Shown here in pieces: positions 52,751-61,628 of a stretch of DNA of 64,000 bases (within the stretch, counting starts at the first letter, position 1; each line of letters begins with the position of its first letter). Location of the stretch: positions 930,001-994,000 of the forward strand of contig NC_018002.1 of the NCBI RefSeq assembly GCF_000265295.1, written 5' to 3'. Under the pieces are notes generated by a model. The model did no database searches and was not told the origin of the DNA. It saw only the letters and a list, made by a program, of their open reading frames with translations. Both the position numbers and the translations under genes were made by a program. This DNA is from Sulfurospirillum barnesii SES-3. Lineage in GTDB: Bacteria; Campylobacterota; Campylobacteria; Campylobacterales; Sulfurospirillaceae.

Positions 52751-53047
52751 ATGACAACACGAGTAGAAATCATTAACGATTTTTTAGCAATTAATGTCAA
52801 ACCAGGCGCAACCATTCAAGATGTTGTTGAAGCCAGTGGTAGTGCACTGCCTTTTGGCTGTAGGGATGGGCAGTGTGGAACCTGTGTTGTGGAAATTGTT
52901 CAAGGGATGGAGTTTTTATCGCCTATCAATGAAAAAGAGGTAAAAGTTCTTAAAGAGATTTGTGTAGGAACCTGCTCAAAAAATTCCCGTCTTGCATGTC
53001 AGATGAAAATTGACAAACCAAACGGTGTCGTGAGAATTAAATACTAA
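52751..53047 (+). CDS. [2Fe-2S] plant-type ferredoxin of the nif operon
   Basis: The 98-residue protein has the cluster motif C-x4-C-x2-C in FGCRDGQCGTCVVEIV and a later Cys in LACQM. The start at 52751 is favoured because GGAG lies 6 bases before it. It may pass electrons to cofactor assembly or the nitrogenase reductase. A 12-bp inverted repeat separates it from rpoN. Confidence 0.9.
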   Translation: MTTRVEIINDFLAINVKPGATIQDVVEASGSALPFGCRDGQCGTCVVEIVQGMEFLSPINEKEVKVLKEICVGTCSKNSRLACQMKIDKPNGVVRIKY

Positions 53048-53062
53048 TTGTTTAGAAAATAG

Positions 53063-53109
53063 GCAAAAATTATGTCTAAATATGGTTCATAAGTGGGCAT
53101 AATTTTTGC
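53063..53109 (+). promoter_or_regulatory. 12-bp hairpin immediately before the rpoN start
   Basis: GCAAAAATTATG (53063-53074) and CATAATTTTTGC (53098-53109) form a perfect 12-bp inverted repeat. Its right arm ends one base before the ATG at 53110, and no ribosome binding site is visible. The fold would hide the start codon region. Confidence 0.65.
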
Positions 53110-54336
53110 ATGAGAAGTATCAACCTAGAATTCAAACAGAAGCAGAGTTTAAATCTCTCTTTGAAGCTTTGGCTCCCATTGTTACAACTACCTCTTCAAG
53201 AGTTGAGTACGCATTTAGAAACACTATCGTACGAAAACCCTTTTTTGGAAGTGAAACGCCCTTTTGAGCAAAATCTAGCATCGAGCCATGGCATCATTGA
53301 AGAGCTTGTTTTAGGCAGTGAATCTTTACATGAAAAAATTATTGAGCAGATTTCCCCACCCCTTTTTCCCACGCCCATTTCGCAAAAAGTAGCGCATGAA
53401 ATTTTATGTGACATCAATGAAGAGGGCTATTTTGACGGTGATATAGATGCTATTGCACAGATGTGTGGGGTTTATACGGAATATGTAGAGCGCATTAGGC
53501 TACGTTTTTCAAAGTTAGAACCATACGGTGTCGGAGCACGTGATGCTCATGAGTCTTTTGTGTTTCAACTCGACGCACTCAGCGATGATATGGACGATGA
53601 GCTTTATCATTTGGTGTTAAACATGATAGAGCAGATGGCAAGGGTTGATAAATTTTCAAGGCATGGGCGTTTTGAAGAGGCAAAAGCGGTGATTAAGAAG
53701 TTTTCAAATCCTCCTGCACTTGAGTATCAAGCAACGCCTAAACAGATTATTCCTGATTTTTATGTGGAAGTAGACGATGATATTCGGTTGCGTATTAACA
53801 ACGATTATTATCCTGATGTACTCATCTTAGACCCCTTTTCAAGTAAAAATGAGAGCATCAAAGAGAAGCTCAAAGAGGCACGTGATATTGTCAATCTTTT
53901 GGAACTGCGTAAGACAACCTTGTATAAGGTTGTGCTTTTAGTGGTCGAGAGGCAACTCTCTTTTTTTGTTGGCGGTGAGTTAAGACCTCTTAATATGGCG
54001 CATATCGCAGAAGAGCTCTCTTTTGCAGAATCGACCATTTCACGGGCGATTTCAAACAAATACATTGAATCCAAGCAGGGCATTTTCCCCCTAAAATCGT
54101 TTTTTACCAATGCCGTTGCGACCAAAGAGCTCTCTTCGTCTGAGATTAAAAATTTTATCAATCAACAAATCGAATACGAAGACAAAAGTGAACCGCTCAC
54201 AGATGATGAGCTCTTAGAGCGTATTGAGAAGCGCTTTAACATCAAAATGGTCAGGCGTACCATCACGAAGTATCGAAAATTGATGAACGTCGCATCTTCT
54301 AAAGAGCGTAAAAAAATTTATAAGGTACAAGCATGA
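53110..54336 (+). CDS. rpoN: RNA polymerase sigma-54 factor
   Basis: Sigma-54 directs transcription from GG-N10-GC promoters together with enhancer proteins. The 408-residue protein has the N-terminal activator region (KQKQSLNLSLKLWLPLLQLPLQEL), the central core-binding region (GVGARDAHESFVFQL) and the DNA-binding helices. The RpoN box is seen as DDELLERIEKRFNIKMVRRTITKYRKLMNVASSKERKK. Its presence between nif genes links the regulator to its targets. It overlaps nifQ by four bases. Confidence 0.95.
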   Translation: MRSINLEFKQKQSLNLSLKLWLPLLQLPLQELSTHLETLSYENPFLEVKRPFEQNLASSHGIIEELVLGSESLHEKIIEQISPPLFPTPISQKVAHEILCDINEEGYFDGDIDAIAQMCGVYTEYVERIRLRFSKLEPYGVGARDAHESFVFQLDALSDDMDDELYHLVLNMIEQMARVDKFSRHGRFEEAKAVIKKFSNPPALEYQATPKQIIPDFYVEVDDDIRLRINNDYYPDVLILDPFSSKNESIKEKLKEARDIVNLLELRKTTLYKVVLLVVERQLSFFVGGELRPLNMAHIAEELSFAESTISRAISNKYIESKQGIFPLKSFFTNAVATKELSSSEIKNFINQQIEYEDKSEPLTDDELLERIEKRFNIKMVRRTITKYRKLMNVASSKERKKIYKVQA

Positions 54337-54656
54337 ACACTCCCGTACAAACCATGGAGCGTGAAGTGACGCTTTTTTTGCAAAAATATGCCAAAAACAG
54401 TTACTCAAAATATGTCATTGCCCCACATGTTGCAGCGATGTCACTGAAGGAGCATCATTTGTATGAAGATTTGGGTTTTAAAAACCGTGTGCAAATGGGA
54501 CGCTACATGAAGTGCCATTTCCCAAAACTCGCAGAGCAAAAACCCTTAGATAAATTGTGGAAGAAATTTATCTACGATTCTATTGGAAAAGTAGCTCCTG
54601 CATGTTTTACATGTAAAGACAGTTCTAACTGCTTTGCCTGTGCGTTGGCGGGGTAA
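54333..54656 (+). CDS. nifQ: Short NifQ-like molybdenum-donation protein
   Basis: The 107-residue product matches the C-terminal half of NifQ: HHLYEDLGFKNRVQMGRYM, then HFPKLAEQ-x3-DKLWKKFIY and then a Cys motif. NifQ carries an Fe-Mo-S cluster. The usual C-x4-C-x2-C-x5-C is altered: the first Cys is a Lys and an extra Cys follows (APACFTCKDSSNCFACAL). About 60-70 N-terminal residues of the common length are missing. It starts inside the rpoN stop and ends the operon. Confidence 0.8.
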   Translation: MNTPVQTMEREVTLFLQKYAKNSYSKYVIAPHVAAMSLKEHHLYEDLGFKNRVQMGRYMKCHFPKLAEQKPLDKLWKKFIYDSIGKVAPACFTCKDSSNCFACALAG

Positions 54657-54738
54657 AATATTTACATGTAAACAAATACAAACCTATGTATTTTACTTTG
54701 TGTTATAATGTATCACAATCATGTAAAGGAGGTAGGGT

Positions 54739-54981
54739 ATGGATTTTGTTTTGGGACAAATTCAGTTGTTTGCATTTAATTTTGAGATGCGAGGCTGGCT
54801 GTTGTGTGATGGGCGTATGTTGCCAATTGAGCAGAACCAAGCGTTGTATGCAATTATTGGAACGACGTACGGTGGCGATGGTAGAACGACTTTTGCCATT
54901 CCTAATCTAAAAGATAAAGCACCGTTTCCCGAGTTGCAATACTACATTTCCGTAGAAGGTATATTTCCAGCACGTGCGTAA
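54739..54981 (+). CDS. Isolated phage tail-collar domain protein (80 aa)
   Basis: The 80-residue product is one tail collar domain: LGQIQLFAFNFEMRGWLLCDGRMLPI, then LYAIIGTTYGGDGRTTFAIPNL. Such domains occur in phage fibres and in microcystin-dependent-protein-like genes. A strong AAAGGAGG precedes the ATG, so it is expressed as a separate gene and is not a frayed remnant. No other tail gene is near. Function unknown. Confidence 0.8.
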   Translation: MDFVLGQIQLFAFNFEMRGWLLCDGRMLPIEQNQALYAIIGTTYGGDGRTTFAIPNLKDKAPFPELQYYISVEGIFPARA

Positions 54982-55026
54982 GCATTTTGCCCCATGTTTA
55001 CGTGGGGCAACCTTTTACATGTAAGA

Positions 55027-57282
55027 TTATTTTTGTGCCTGCACAAAGCTTTTAAGTGCTTCGTACGGTAATGGTTTTGCGTACAAATAGCCTTGAAATC
55101 TATCGCATCCTAAGCTTTTAAGTTTTTCTTCTTGCTCTTTGGTTTCGACTCCCTCAGCTAAAATCGCCAAATCCAAATTTTTACCAATGGTAATAATATT
55201 TTGTACCATTTTCTCAGCGGTAATATCTTCTAGCAAGGTGTCGACAAAGCTTTTATCGATTTTGAGCTCATCCACAGGGAGTTTTCGTAAAATGCTCAGC
55301 GAAGAATACCCCGTACCAAAGTCATCCATCGAGATGTAAAGCCCCATGGCACGTATTTTTTGCAAGAGTGGCAAAAGATAGTCAATGTCTTCAATAAACA
55401 AACTCTCCGTAATTTCAAGGCATAAAACAAGGTTGCTTAAGCGTACGTTTTCAATCTCATGTGTGAGTTTTTCTAAGAATGTGGCTTCCATAAATTGCTT
55501 GATAGAGATGTTGAGTGAGACTTGAAAAGAGGTGCCCATCTCTTCTTGAAAGGTTTTCATCTCCTCTAAAGTACGCCTCATAATAAAATCACCCAGTTTT
55601 GGCATCAGTCCTGAAGCCTCAGCCACAGGAATAAATTTATCGGGTGGAACCAGACCTAGCTCTTCACTTTGCCATCGTACCAACGCTTCAACACCATACA
55701 TCACTCCATAATGATCCATCTGTGGCTGATAGACCATATAAAGTTCCTGCTTGTTTAAAGCTTGGCGTAAGGTTTGCTCCAAACTCACACGATTTAAATA
55801 GCCTTCTTGCATCGAAGAGGCGAAAAAGCGCACACTGTTTTTGTATTTTTTTGCCTCATACATCGCAATATCAGAAGCACGTAAAAGCATATCTAAGGTC
55901 TTACCGTGTTCTGGATATTTGGCAATGCCAATGCTCGCTCCAATGACAAAATTGAACTGTTTAATGTGATAAGGTTTTGAAATTTCTTGCATAATTTTTT
56001 CGGCTTGTGCTAAGAGTTCATCGTCTTTGACAAGGTAGCTCAATAAAATAAACTCATCGCCTCCTTGACGAATCACCACACTGTTTTCAGACTTTACATG
56101 TAAAATGCGTTTTGAAAATTCAATCAGAACCAAATCGCCAAAGTGGTGCCCAAAACTGTCATTGACATTTTTAAAATGGTCCAAATCCATATATAAAAGG
56201 CTAAACGGTGGCGAGTCTTGGTAAATCCAGTCGTTCATGCATTGTTGAAAATAGGCTCGATTGGGTAGTTTTGTCAGGGCATCGTGGGTGGCTTGAAAAA
56301 TGAGATCATTGCTTCGTTTGTTTTCCGCATGGGCAATCACTCTAAAAAGCAAAAAGAGAATGCCATGCATGAGCAGAAAAATCAGAACATAGCTCATAAA
56401 CGTGTAAAAAAATTCATGAAGAATTTGGGTTTCATCAATTTGTGAGAGAATCCATAACTCATACCTAGGGTCGTATTTGAGGGCAATTTGAATGCATGCA
56501 TTGGCTTCATGTTGAATTTTTGCGGTATAAATGTTTCCATTTGTTTTTAGCGTTTCAAGAGAAATACCATATTTTTCAGTAATGCCATCAAAAATAGCTT
56601 TTAAAAAGCTCTCAGCTAGAGGCGCTTCATAGACTTCTTTGGGGGTTTTGTGATTGGAGGATTGAAATTGAACAAAGGCGTCACGTTCACGAATCAGCGT
56701 GACTTTATTGTAATCGCCTAAAGAGAGATTTTCGGTATAAATTTTAAAGGCTCCCTCAATGCCAAGTCCTGCGGTCATAACACCTAAAATCTGCCCACTC
56801 TCATCATAAATGCTTTTACGAATGGGAATACCCCATCGCCCACTTCCTGCAATAAAATAGGTATTACCTAAAATCATTTTCTCGCTTGCAAGTGTGTATT
56901 CAAAGGAGTCTTTGGTAAGGGGATTTTGGCGTAAATTGGGAAGTTTGGTTTTATCAAATTTGCTATTGACATAAAGATAGGTTCCATTTACATCCACAAA
57001 ACCAAAGGCAACCACAGAGGGGTTTAAACGTAATAAATCATCTAAGATGCGAGGCTCTTTGTCTTTAAGAACTTGCTTGCCTAAAACATCAAGCATCATC
57101 TCTTGTGATAAGAATAAAGAGTGTGTTGCATTGCCTACGAGTTTAACCAGATTGCTTTGATTTGTAGCATATTTTTCGTCAATACTATGCCAGGTGTTGT
57201 AAGAAGCAATCCCCAAAAAAAGCGTCCCACTAAAAAGAATAATATAAAAAATTGTCCATATGTTTTTTTGAATAAGAGCCAC
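55027..57282 (-). CDS. Membrane GGDEF-EAL protein with extracellular Cache sensor
   Basis: The 751-residue protein has two membrane helices (about 9-29 and 293-315) around a periplasmic dCache-like domain. The GGDEF domain (about 335-495) has DLDHFKNVNDSFGHHFGD and an intact RQGGDEFILL. The EAL domain (about 505-745) has GVEALVRWQSEELG, LNISIKQF, LCLEITES and MDDFGTGYSSLSILRKLP. Both enzyme sites look complete, so it may make or break c-di-GMP. It is convergent with the tail-collar gene. Confidence 0.93.
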   Translation of the reverse strand: MALIQKNIWTIFYIILFSGTLFLGIASYNTWHSIDEKYATNQSNLVKLVGNATHSLFLSQEMMLDVLGKQVLKDKEPRILDDLLRLNPSVVAFGFVDVNGTYLYVNSKFDKTKLPNLRQNPLTKDSFEYTLASEKMILGNTYFIAGSGRWGIPIRKSIYDESGQILGVMTAGLGIEGAFKIYTENLSLGDYNKVTLIRERDAFVQFQSSNHKTPKEVYEAPLAESFLKAIFDGITEKYGISLETLKTNGNIYTAKIQHEANACIQIALKYDPRYELWILSQIDETQILHEFFYTFMSYVLIFLLMHGILFLLFRVIAHAENKRSNDLIFQATHDALTKLPNRAYFQQCMNDWIYQDSPPFSLLYMDLDHFKNVNDSFGHHFGDLVLIEFSKRILHVKSENSVVIRQGGDEFILLSYLVKDDELLAQAEKIMQEISKPYHIKQFNFVIGASIGIAKYPEHGKTLDMLLRASDIAMYEAKKYKNSVRFFASSMQEGYLNRVSLEQTLRQALNKQELYMVYQPQMDHYGVMYGVEALVRWQSEELGLVPPDKFIPVAEASGLMPKLGDFIMRRTLEEMKTFQEEMGTSFQVSLNISIKQFMEATFLEKLTHEIENVRLSNLVLCLEITESLFIEDIDYLLPLLQKIRAMGLYISMDDFGTGYSSLSILRKLPVDELKIDKSFVDTLLEDITAEKMVQNIITIGKNLDLAILAEGVETKEQEEKLKSLGCDRFQGYLYAKPLPYEALKSFVQAQK

Positions 57283-57379
57283 AACCTCTCCTTGTATTAC
57301 ACTGCTAATAATCTTAACATAAAAAAGGAATAAAGAATAGATTTTTCGCCATTAACAAGCTTAAAACTATCGTGTAAAT

Positions 57380-58444
57380 TTATGATCTTATGTAATGGAT
57401 TTTACGAAGGGTTTTAAGCACACTAATGGCAAGAGCAACCAAAGCTGGTCCTATAATAAATCCCCAAAAACCAAAGGCTCCAAGTCCTGCGACAATGGAG
57501 AAGAAAATAATAAACTCGTTCGTGCGCACTTCGCCTCCATTCATGGAGCGATTGACATAGTTTAAGATAAGCAGTTTGACGATGTTATCAATAAAAAATG
57601 CCATCATCGCCCACGAATAAATGGCGATGACCACAGCGTTCATCACCTCGCCTTGCCAATACTCACTAATGGCAACAGGTACCCACACAAGCGCCGTTCC
57701 CACAATAGGAATAATCGAGCTAATCCCTGCTAAAAAGCCAAGTAAAAGCGCATTGTAGCCATCAAAAAAGGCAATAAAAAGCCCAAAAGCTAAGCCTTGC
57801 GCAACAATAACACCCAAAAGCGTGTAAAATACCACGCAGAGTGTGATGGTCATCTCAGAGATAAATTGGCGCTTGATGGTGCGAGCAAGGGGAATAATAG
57901 GCATTAAAAAGAGAAACAAAGAACGCCCGTAGAGGTTAAAAAAGAAGAAAAAGACAATAATCATCACCATTTCACTAAGCATCTTCAAAAAGGTCTTCAG
58001 TCCACTGCCAAGCCACTTAGAAAGCAAGGCTATAATTTCATCTTTGTGCATATTGGTAAGCATAATGAGTGTCTCAAAAGGCTCTTTTGCCCACTCTAAA
58101 TAAGCAGGTAAAAGGTTAACATCCAGATGAATTTGGCTATCAAAGGAGCGAATGGTCTCCATGATGGTGGTTGGGTGTTTAAAGAGTTGAAAGAAAAAGA
58201 GGCTCATGGGTAAAAAAATCATCAATGCTAAAAAAAGGGTAATCAAAGAAGCCGCAAAAAGGTCTCTTTGAGAGGCTGAAAAAGTATATTTAGTCATGGA
58301 GTGAGCAATGAGTTGTTGCAATGGTGCCATGGTAAGTGCAAGTAAAAGTGCGACGCCTAAGCTTTTTAAAAAAGGGGAAAAAAGCCAAATTAGTACACAC
58401 AAAGTGGCAATGCTTAGCCAAATCAAAAAGGTATGGTTCCTCAT
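57380..58444 (-). CDS. AI-2E family transporter
   Basis: The 354-residue permease has about seven membrane helices and the family signatures in LLLGFLAGISSIIPIVGTALVW and GGEVRTNEFIIFFSIVAGLGAFGFWGFIIGPALVAL. Members include AI-2 exporters and Na+/H+ antiporters, so no substrate can be assigned. It is a single-gene unit here. Confidence 0.9.
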   Translation of the reverse strand: MRNHTFLIWLSIATLCVLIWLFSPFLKSLGVALLLALTMAPLQQLIAHSMTKYTFSASQRDLFAASLITLFLALMIFLPMSLFFFQLFKHPTTIMETIRSFDSQIHLDVNLLPAYLEWAKEPFETLIMLTNMHKDEIIALLSKWLGSGLKTFLKMLSEMVMIIVFFFFFNLYGRSLFLFLMPIIPLARTIKRQFISEMTITLCVVFYTLLGVIVAQGLAFGLFIAFFDGYNALLLGFLAGISSIIPIVGTALVWVPVAISEYWQGEVMNAVVIAIYSWAMMAFFIDNIVKLLILNYVNRSMNGGEVRTNEFIIFFSIVAGLGAFGFWGFIIGPALVALAISVLKTLRKIHYIRS

Positions 58445-58553
58445 AAATCTCTCACCTTAAAATTGAATTTTTTATTGTAGCATACAAAAGAAAACAAGAA
58501 GCGTGGAAATGAGGTATGATTCGTTTTGAAGTTTACATGTAAGGAGTGAAGCG

Positions 58554-59108
58554 ATGAAAATCATCTTGTTTTTGGTAATGTTTGTGTTTGCTACATCGCC
58601 CATCAATGCTTATGCAGGGGTTGATTTTGAATGGCGACTTTCTTTAAATAATCGTTACCATGCTGATCCTTATGGGTATCGCTACGCCTTGTCTGATCGC
58701 TTTCGAATCAAAGAATCCAATGTCGTTTTTGTCCTAGACAGTGTGGGTGAGCCCAGTGACGCTTATCTTATTTTTAGATTCTCAGAACTGTGTGGAAAAT
58801 CGTATGAGCACGTCTTGAGGGTTTACCGTAAAAATCCCCATGCCCCATGGAGGGAAATCGCTTTACTCTTAGGGATTGATGTAAAATCTAATGCTTACAT
58901 TAGCTTAGGGCATCAGCACGATTTACGGGATGAGTATCGAAATGATAGAAGGCGCTATGAGCGTTACGAAGATAGAGGGGTTATCATTAAACGAGAGGAG
59001 ATTTACATTCCTCAAACCTACCAAGAACAGCAAAGGCGTTACCCTGAGCATCGGCACGATCGGTATTTAAACGAAGATGATCGCTACGAAGAGCGAAGAG
59101 GGCGTTAA
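58554..59108 (+). CDS. Secreted or periplasmic protein with Arg/Tyr-rich tail
   Basis: The 184-residue product has a Sec signal peptide (MKIILFLVMFVFATSPINAYAG). The middle part includes VFVLDSVGEPSDAYLIFRFS and a YEHVLRVYRKNPHAPWREIA helix. The last 60 residues are very rich in Arg, Tyr, Asp and Glu (RNDRRRYERYEDRG...RRYPEHRHDRY), a low-complexity charged tail. No family is recognised. Its end is joined by a bidirectional hairpin (59088-59126) to the convergent OmpA-like gene. Confidence 0.7.
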   Translation: MKIILFLVMFVFATSPINAYAGVDFEWRLSLNNRYHADPYGYRYALSDRFRIKESNVVFVLDSVGEPSDAYLIFRFSELCGKSYEHVLRVYRKNPHAPWREIALLLGIDVKSNAYISLGHQHDLRDEYRNDRRRYERYEDRGVIIKREEIYIPQTYQEQQRRYPEHRHDRYLNEDDRYEERRGR

Positions 59109-59114
59109 ACCCTC

Positions 59115-60272
59115 TTACTCTTTACGCTCTAAAAAGGTCTCTATTTCGTTAATCGCTTTTTTATTGGAGAGGCTAAATTTTATCTCAATACGGCGTGATG
59201 CGTCTTTGTCTTCTATGCCATTTTTAAAAATTCTATCGCTGTAGGAACGTCCAATCGCACTAATGTAGCGTTGTAAAAGGGCATTTTTATTCTCATCCCA
59301 CGAGTAGATAAACGCCATGACCGCATAGGCTCTTTTTTGCGACAAATCCAGATTGTGCATGTAACTTCCATCCGAATCCGTGTGTCCTTCAATCATAATG
59401 TGGTCAATATTATCCCTAATATCCGCATCGTTTAAAAGCACCTCTAAATAAGGTTGCAAGGTCTCTTTGAGCTGTTTTTTCGCCTCAGGTTTGAGCTCAT
59501 ACGAGCCTACATCAAATAAGATGCCTGAGGGCAGACGAATCGCCCCACTGTTGGGATCAATGTTGATTTTTTGCCCTAGCTTTGATTTTAACTCTTCTAC
59601 CACTTTAATGCGAATGCCTGTGAGGTTTTTAATGCGCACTTTGGTGATATTCAAATCCTCCACCAAACGCTGATGTGCCAAACTCGTATCTAAGAGTTTT
59701 TGGGAGAGCAGGGCAAGTTCACCTTGTTTGAGTTTAAGGGTATTGCTGGTGTTGCTTAGCTCAGTTTGGGCAAGTAGGAGTGCGCCTTTATTTTCATCAC
59801 GCTCGTTTTCTACCTCCAAAAGGAGGCGTTTAAGATTCTCTACCTCTTTGGCACTGAGTTCTAATTTTACCTCTTTATCTTCCAGTGCCTTACCTTTTTC
59901 GGCTAAGAGTGCACGTGCGGCTAAAAGGGCTTCTTCTGTGGTGCTCACATCGCTTTTAAGCTTTGAAAGTTCGGCTTGAAGCCTTGCTTGCAAGGTAGTC
60001 AGTTCAAGATTTTGCTCTTGAGAGGCAATGAGTTTATGTGTCACACTCTCCACATCACGTTTTTTTTGCAAGAGCTCCTCTTCGCTTAGCATAAGCGCTT
60101 GTTTTTGTGCATCAAGGTCTGTTTGAATGGCAACCAAATCGCTTTGCGCATAAACGTATTTGATAATAATGGCGCCAATCAGCAAAATAAAGACAAACAA
60201 CAATCCTGCCATTAAGTCTGCATACGAAACCCAAAAGGTTTGGTCACTGCTTTTTGAACGAAGGTTTCTCAT
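59115..60272 (-). CDS. OmpA/MotB-like stator protein with long coiled coil
   Basis: The 385-residue protein has an N-terminal membrane helix of MotB type with the proton-site Asp (WVSYADLMAGLLFVFILLIG). About 190 residues of coiled coil follow, then an OmpA domain that binds peptidoglycan (HIMIEGHTDSDGSYMHNLDLSQKRAYAV). It shares one base with the MotA-like gene upstream, so they form one two-gene unit. The layout resembles ZorB of Zorya defence and also other uncharacterised MotB-like proteins; no other zor gene is near. Confidence 0.85.
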   Translation of the reverse strand: MRNLRSKSSDQTFWVSYADLMAGLLFVFILLIGAIIIKYVYAQSDLVAIQTDLDAQKQALMLSEEELLQKKRDVESVTHKLIASQEQNLELTTLQARLQAELSKLKSDVSTTEEALLAARALLAEKGKALEDKEVKLELSAKEVENLKRLLLEVENERDENKGALLLAQTELSNTSNTLKLKQGELALLSQKLLDTSLAHQRLVEDLNITKVRIKNLTGIRIKVVEELKSKLGQKINIDPNSGAIRLPSGILFDVGSYELKPEAKKQLKETLQPYLEVLLNDADIRDNIDHIMIEGHTDSDGSYMHNLDLSQKRAYAVMAFIYSWDENKNALLQRYISAIGRSYSDRIFKNGIEDKDASRRIEIKFSLSNKKAINEIETFLERKE

Positions 60273-61432
60273 TATCGTAAAGTATCCATTTTATGGATGA
60301 TTTCTTCCGTTTCGGCATCAATCATTTTTAGGCTCTCTTTGAGTAATTCCACTTCTAAATTTGGCTCATTTTCACCTTGTATTAAGGCACTCTCTTTTAA
60401 GCTTCGTAGCAGGTCTTGCTGGCTTGCGAGTATTGCTTTATTGGACTCTTGCATCTTTACATGTAAGGCTTGCGAGTTGGCATTAAAGGCGTTGAGTTTA
60501 CTGAGCATATCTTCGTGAATTTGAACCAAATTGCGCTGTTTTTCGCTAGAGCGTGCCAATGTTTCCATGCCTGTTTTAAAATGTTCTGCACTCTTTTTGA
60601 CCGCTTCACCTTCTAATTTTAGCATTTCATCAAAAAGGCTAAATTTACCCTCAATGGTGCGATTTAAGCGTTCAAAAAAGTCACTTGAGCTTAAACGCTC
60701 AAACATTCTGCCAATTTTTTCAAAATGCTGTAAATTCTCTTTCAAATACGCCTGTTCAATCTCCTCTTTTGTCCAAAAAAGCGGTGCACTGGCATCTTGA
60801 ATGAGCATCACATGTTTATCAAAACGGCTTAAACCTCTTTTTTCAAAAAAGAGCCACCACAAGGAGAGCAAAATACCGTAAATGGAGACATAAAACGCTG
60901 TTCCTACGCCACTGAGCAAAATGGATATTTCATGCTCTAACGCACTGGCGGTTTGCGAAGAAAAATCAGGCAGTGTCAGTGCAATAGAGATAAATGTCCC
61001 TAAAATACCCATGGTCGGGAAAACCCCAGCGGCAATGGAGGCATAGTTGTCATTGCGAATGCCCTTGACATACTCATCCATAAAATTGTTAAAACTGGCA
61101 TTGGATTTTTCAACCTCACCAATGCGCATTAGATTTTTACGAATGTAGGTGTGAAGCTCTGTGTTAAAGGTGTTTAAATTATTGTGAAACACGCACACGC
61201 CAAATTCGGCATTGTGTTTAGCAAAAAGAAGTGAGACCGCAAAAATAAGTCCAATCAAAACAATACTGTGCGTTCCTACTTCAAAGTGAAGTAACCCCAC
61301 ATAGCCTAAGAGAAAATAGAGGTAGGCTAGAAGAGGCAGGGCAATAAGCTTGGCATAAATAAAAGCGCAGTTGCTATTTTTGTGCTCTAGTGTGTTTAAA
61401 TCTTTGAGTATTTCATTCATTTTTTCATGCAT
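60272..61432 (-). CDS. MotA/TolQ/ExbB-like proton channel protein with long C-terminal coil
   Basis: The 386-residue product has early membrane helices (about 25-70) and a core with AAGVFPTMGILGTFISIAL and GVGTAFYVSIYGILLSLWWLFF, the MotA/TolQ/ExbB signature with the TMG-x-LGTFI turn. About 150 residues of cytoplasmic coiled coil follow, longer than in MotA. ZorA has the same plan of channel plus long intracellular tail. With the OmpA-like partner it should make a wall-bound, ion-driven stator-like complex. Confidence 0.84.
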   Translation of the reverse strand: MHEKMNEILKDLNTLEHKNSNCAFIYAKLIALPLLAYLYFLLGYVGLLHFEVGTHSIVLIGLIFAVSLLFAKHNAEFGVCVFHNNLNTFNTELHTYIRKNLMRIGEVEKSNASFNNFMDEYVKGIRNDNYASIAAGVFPTMGILGTFISIALTLPDFSSQTASALEHEISILLSGVGTAFYVSIYGILLSLWWLFFEKRGLSRFDKHVMLIQDASAPLFWTKEEIEQAYLKENLQHFEKIGRMFERLSSSDFFERLNRTIEGKFSLFDEMLKLEGEAVKKSAEHFKTGMETLARSSEKQRNLVQIHEDMLSKLNAFNANSQALHVKMQESNKAILASQQDLLRSLKESALIQGENEPNLEVELLKESLKMIDAETEEIIHKMDTLR

Positions 61433-61628
61433 GTAAAAGCCTTTGTTAAATTCTAATCATGTGTATTATAACCTAGCTTTTTATACAGTTATTAAACAAA
61501 TCATCTAAATTAAGCTATTTTTAGGTTTTATTAATAATAAAAGACTACAATTTTTCATATTAGAACTCAGCATATTTTCAACATTAGAGAAAGAAAAAGT
61601 CATAAAAACTTGAACTAAGGAGAAAGAA

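Noticed and set aside
53096-53109. GG-N10-GC match directly before rpoN as a sigma-54 promoter
   Set aside because: Transcription would start about ten bases inside the coding sequence; the match probably follows from the inverted repeat there.
59115-61432. Complete Zorya defence system
   Set aside because: Only ZorA/ZorB-like genes are present; no nuclease or helicase partner is adjacent.
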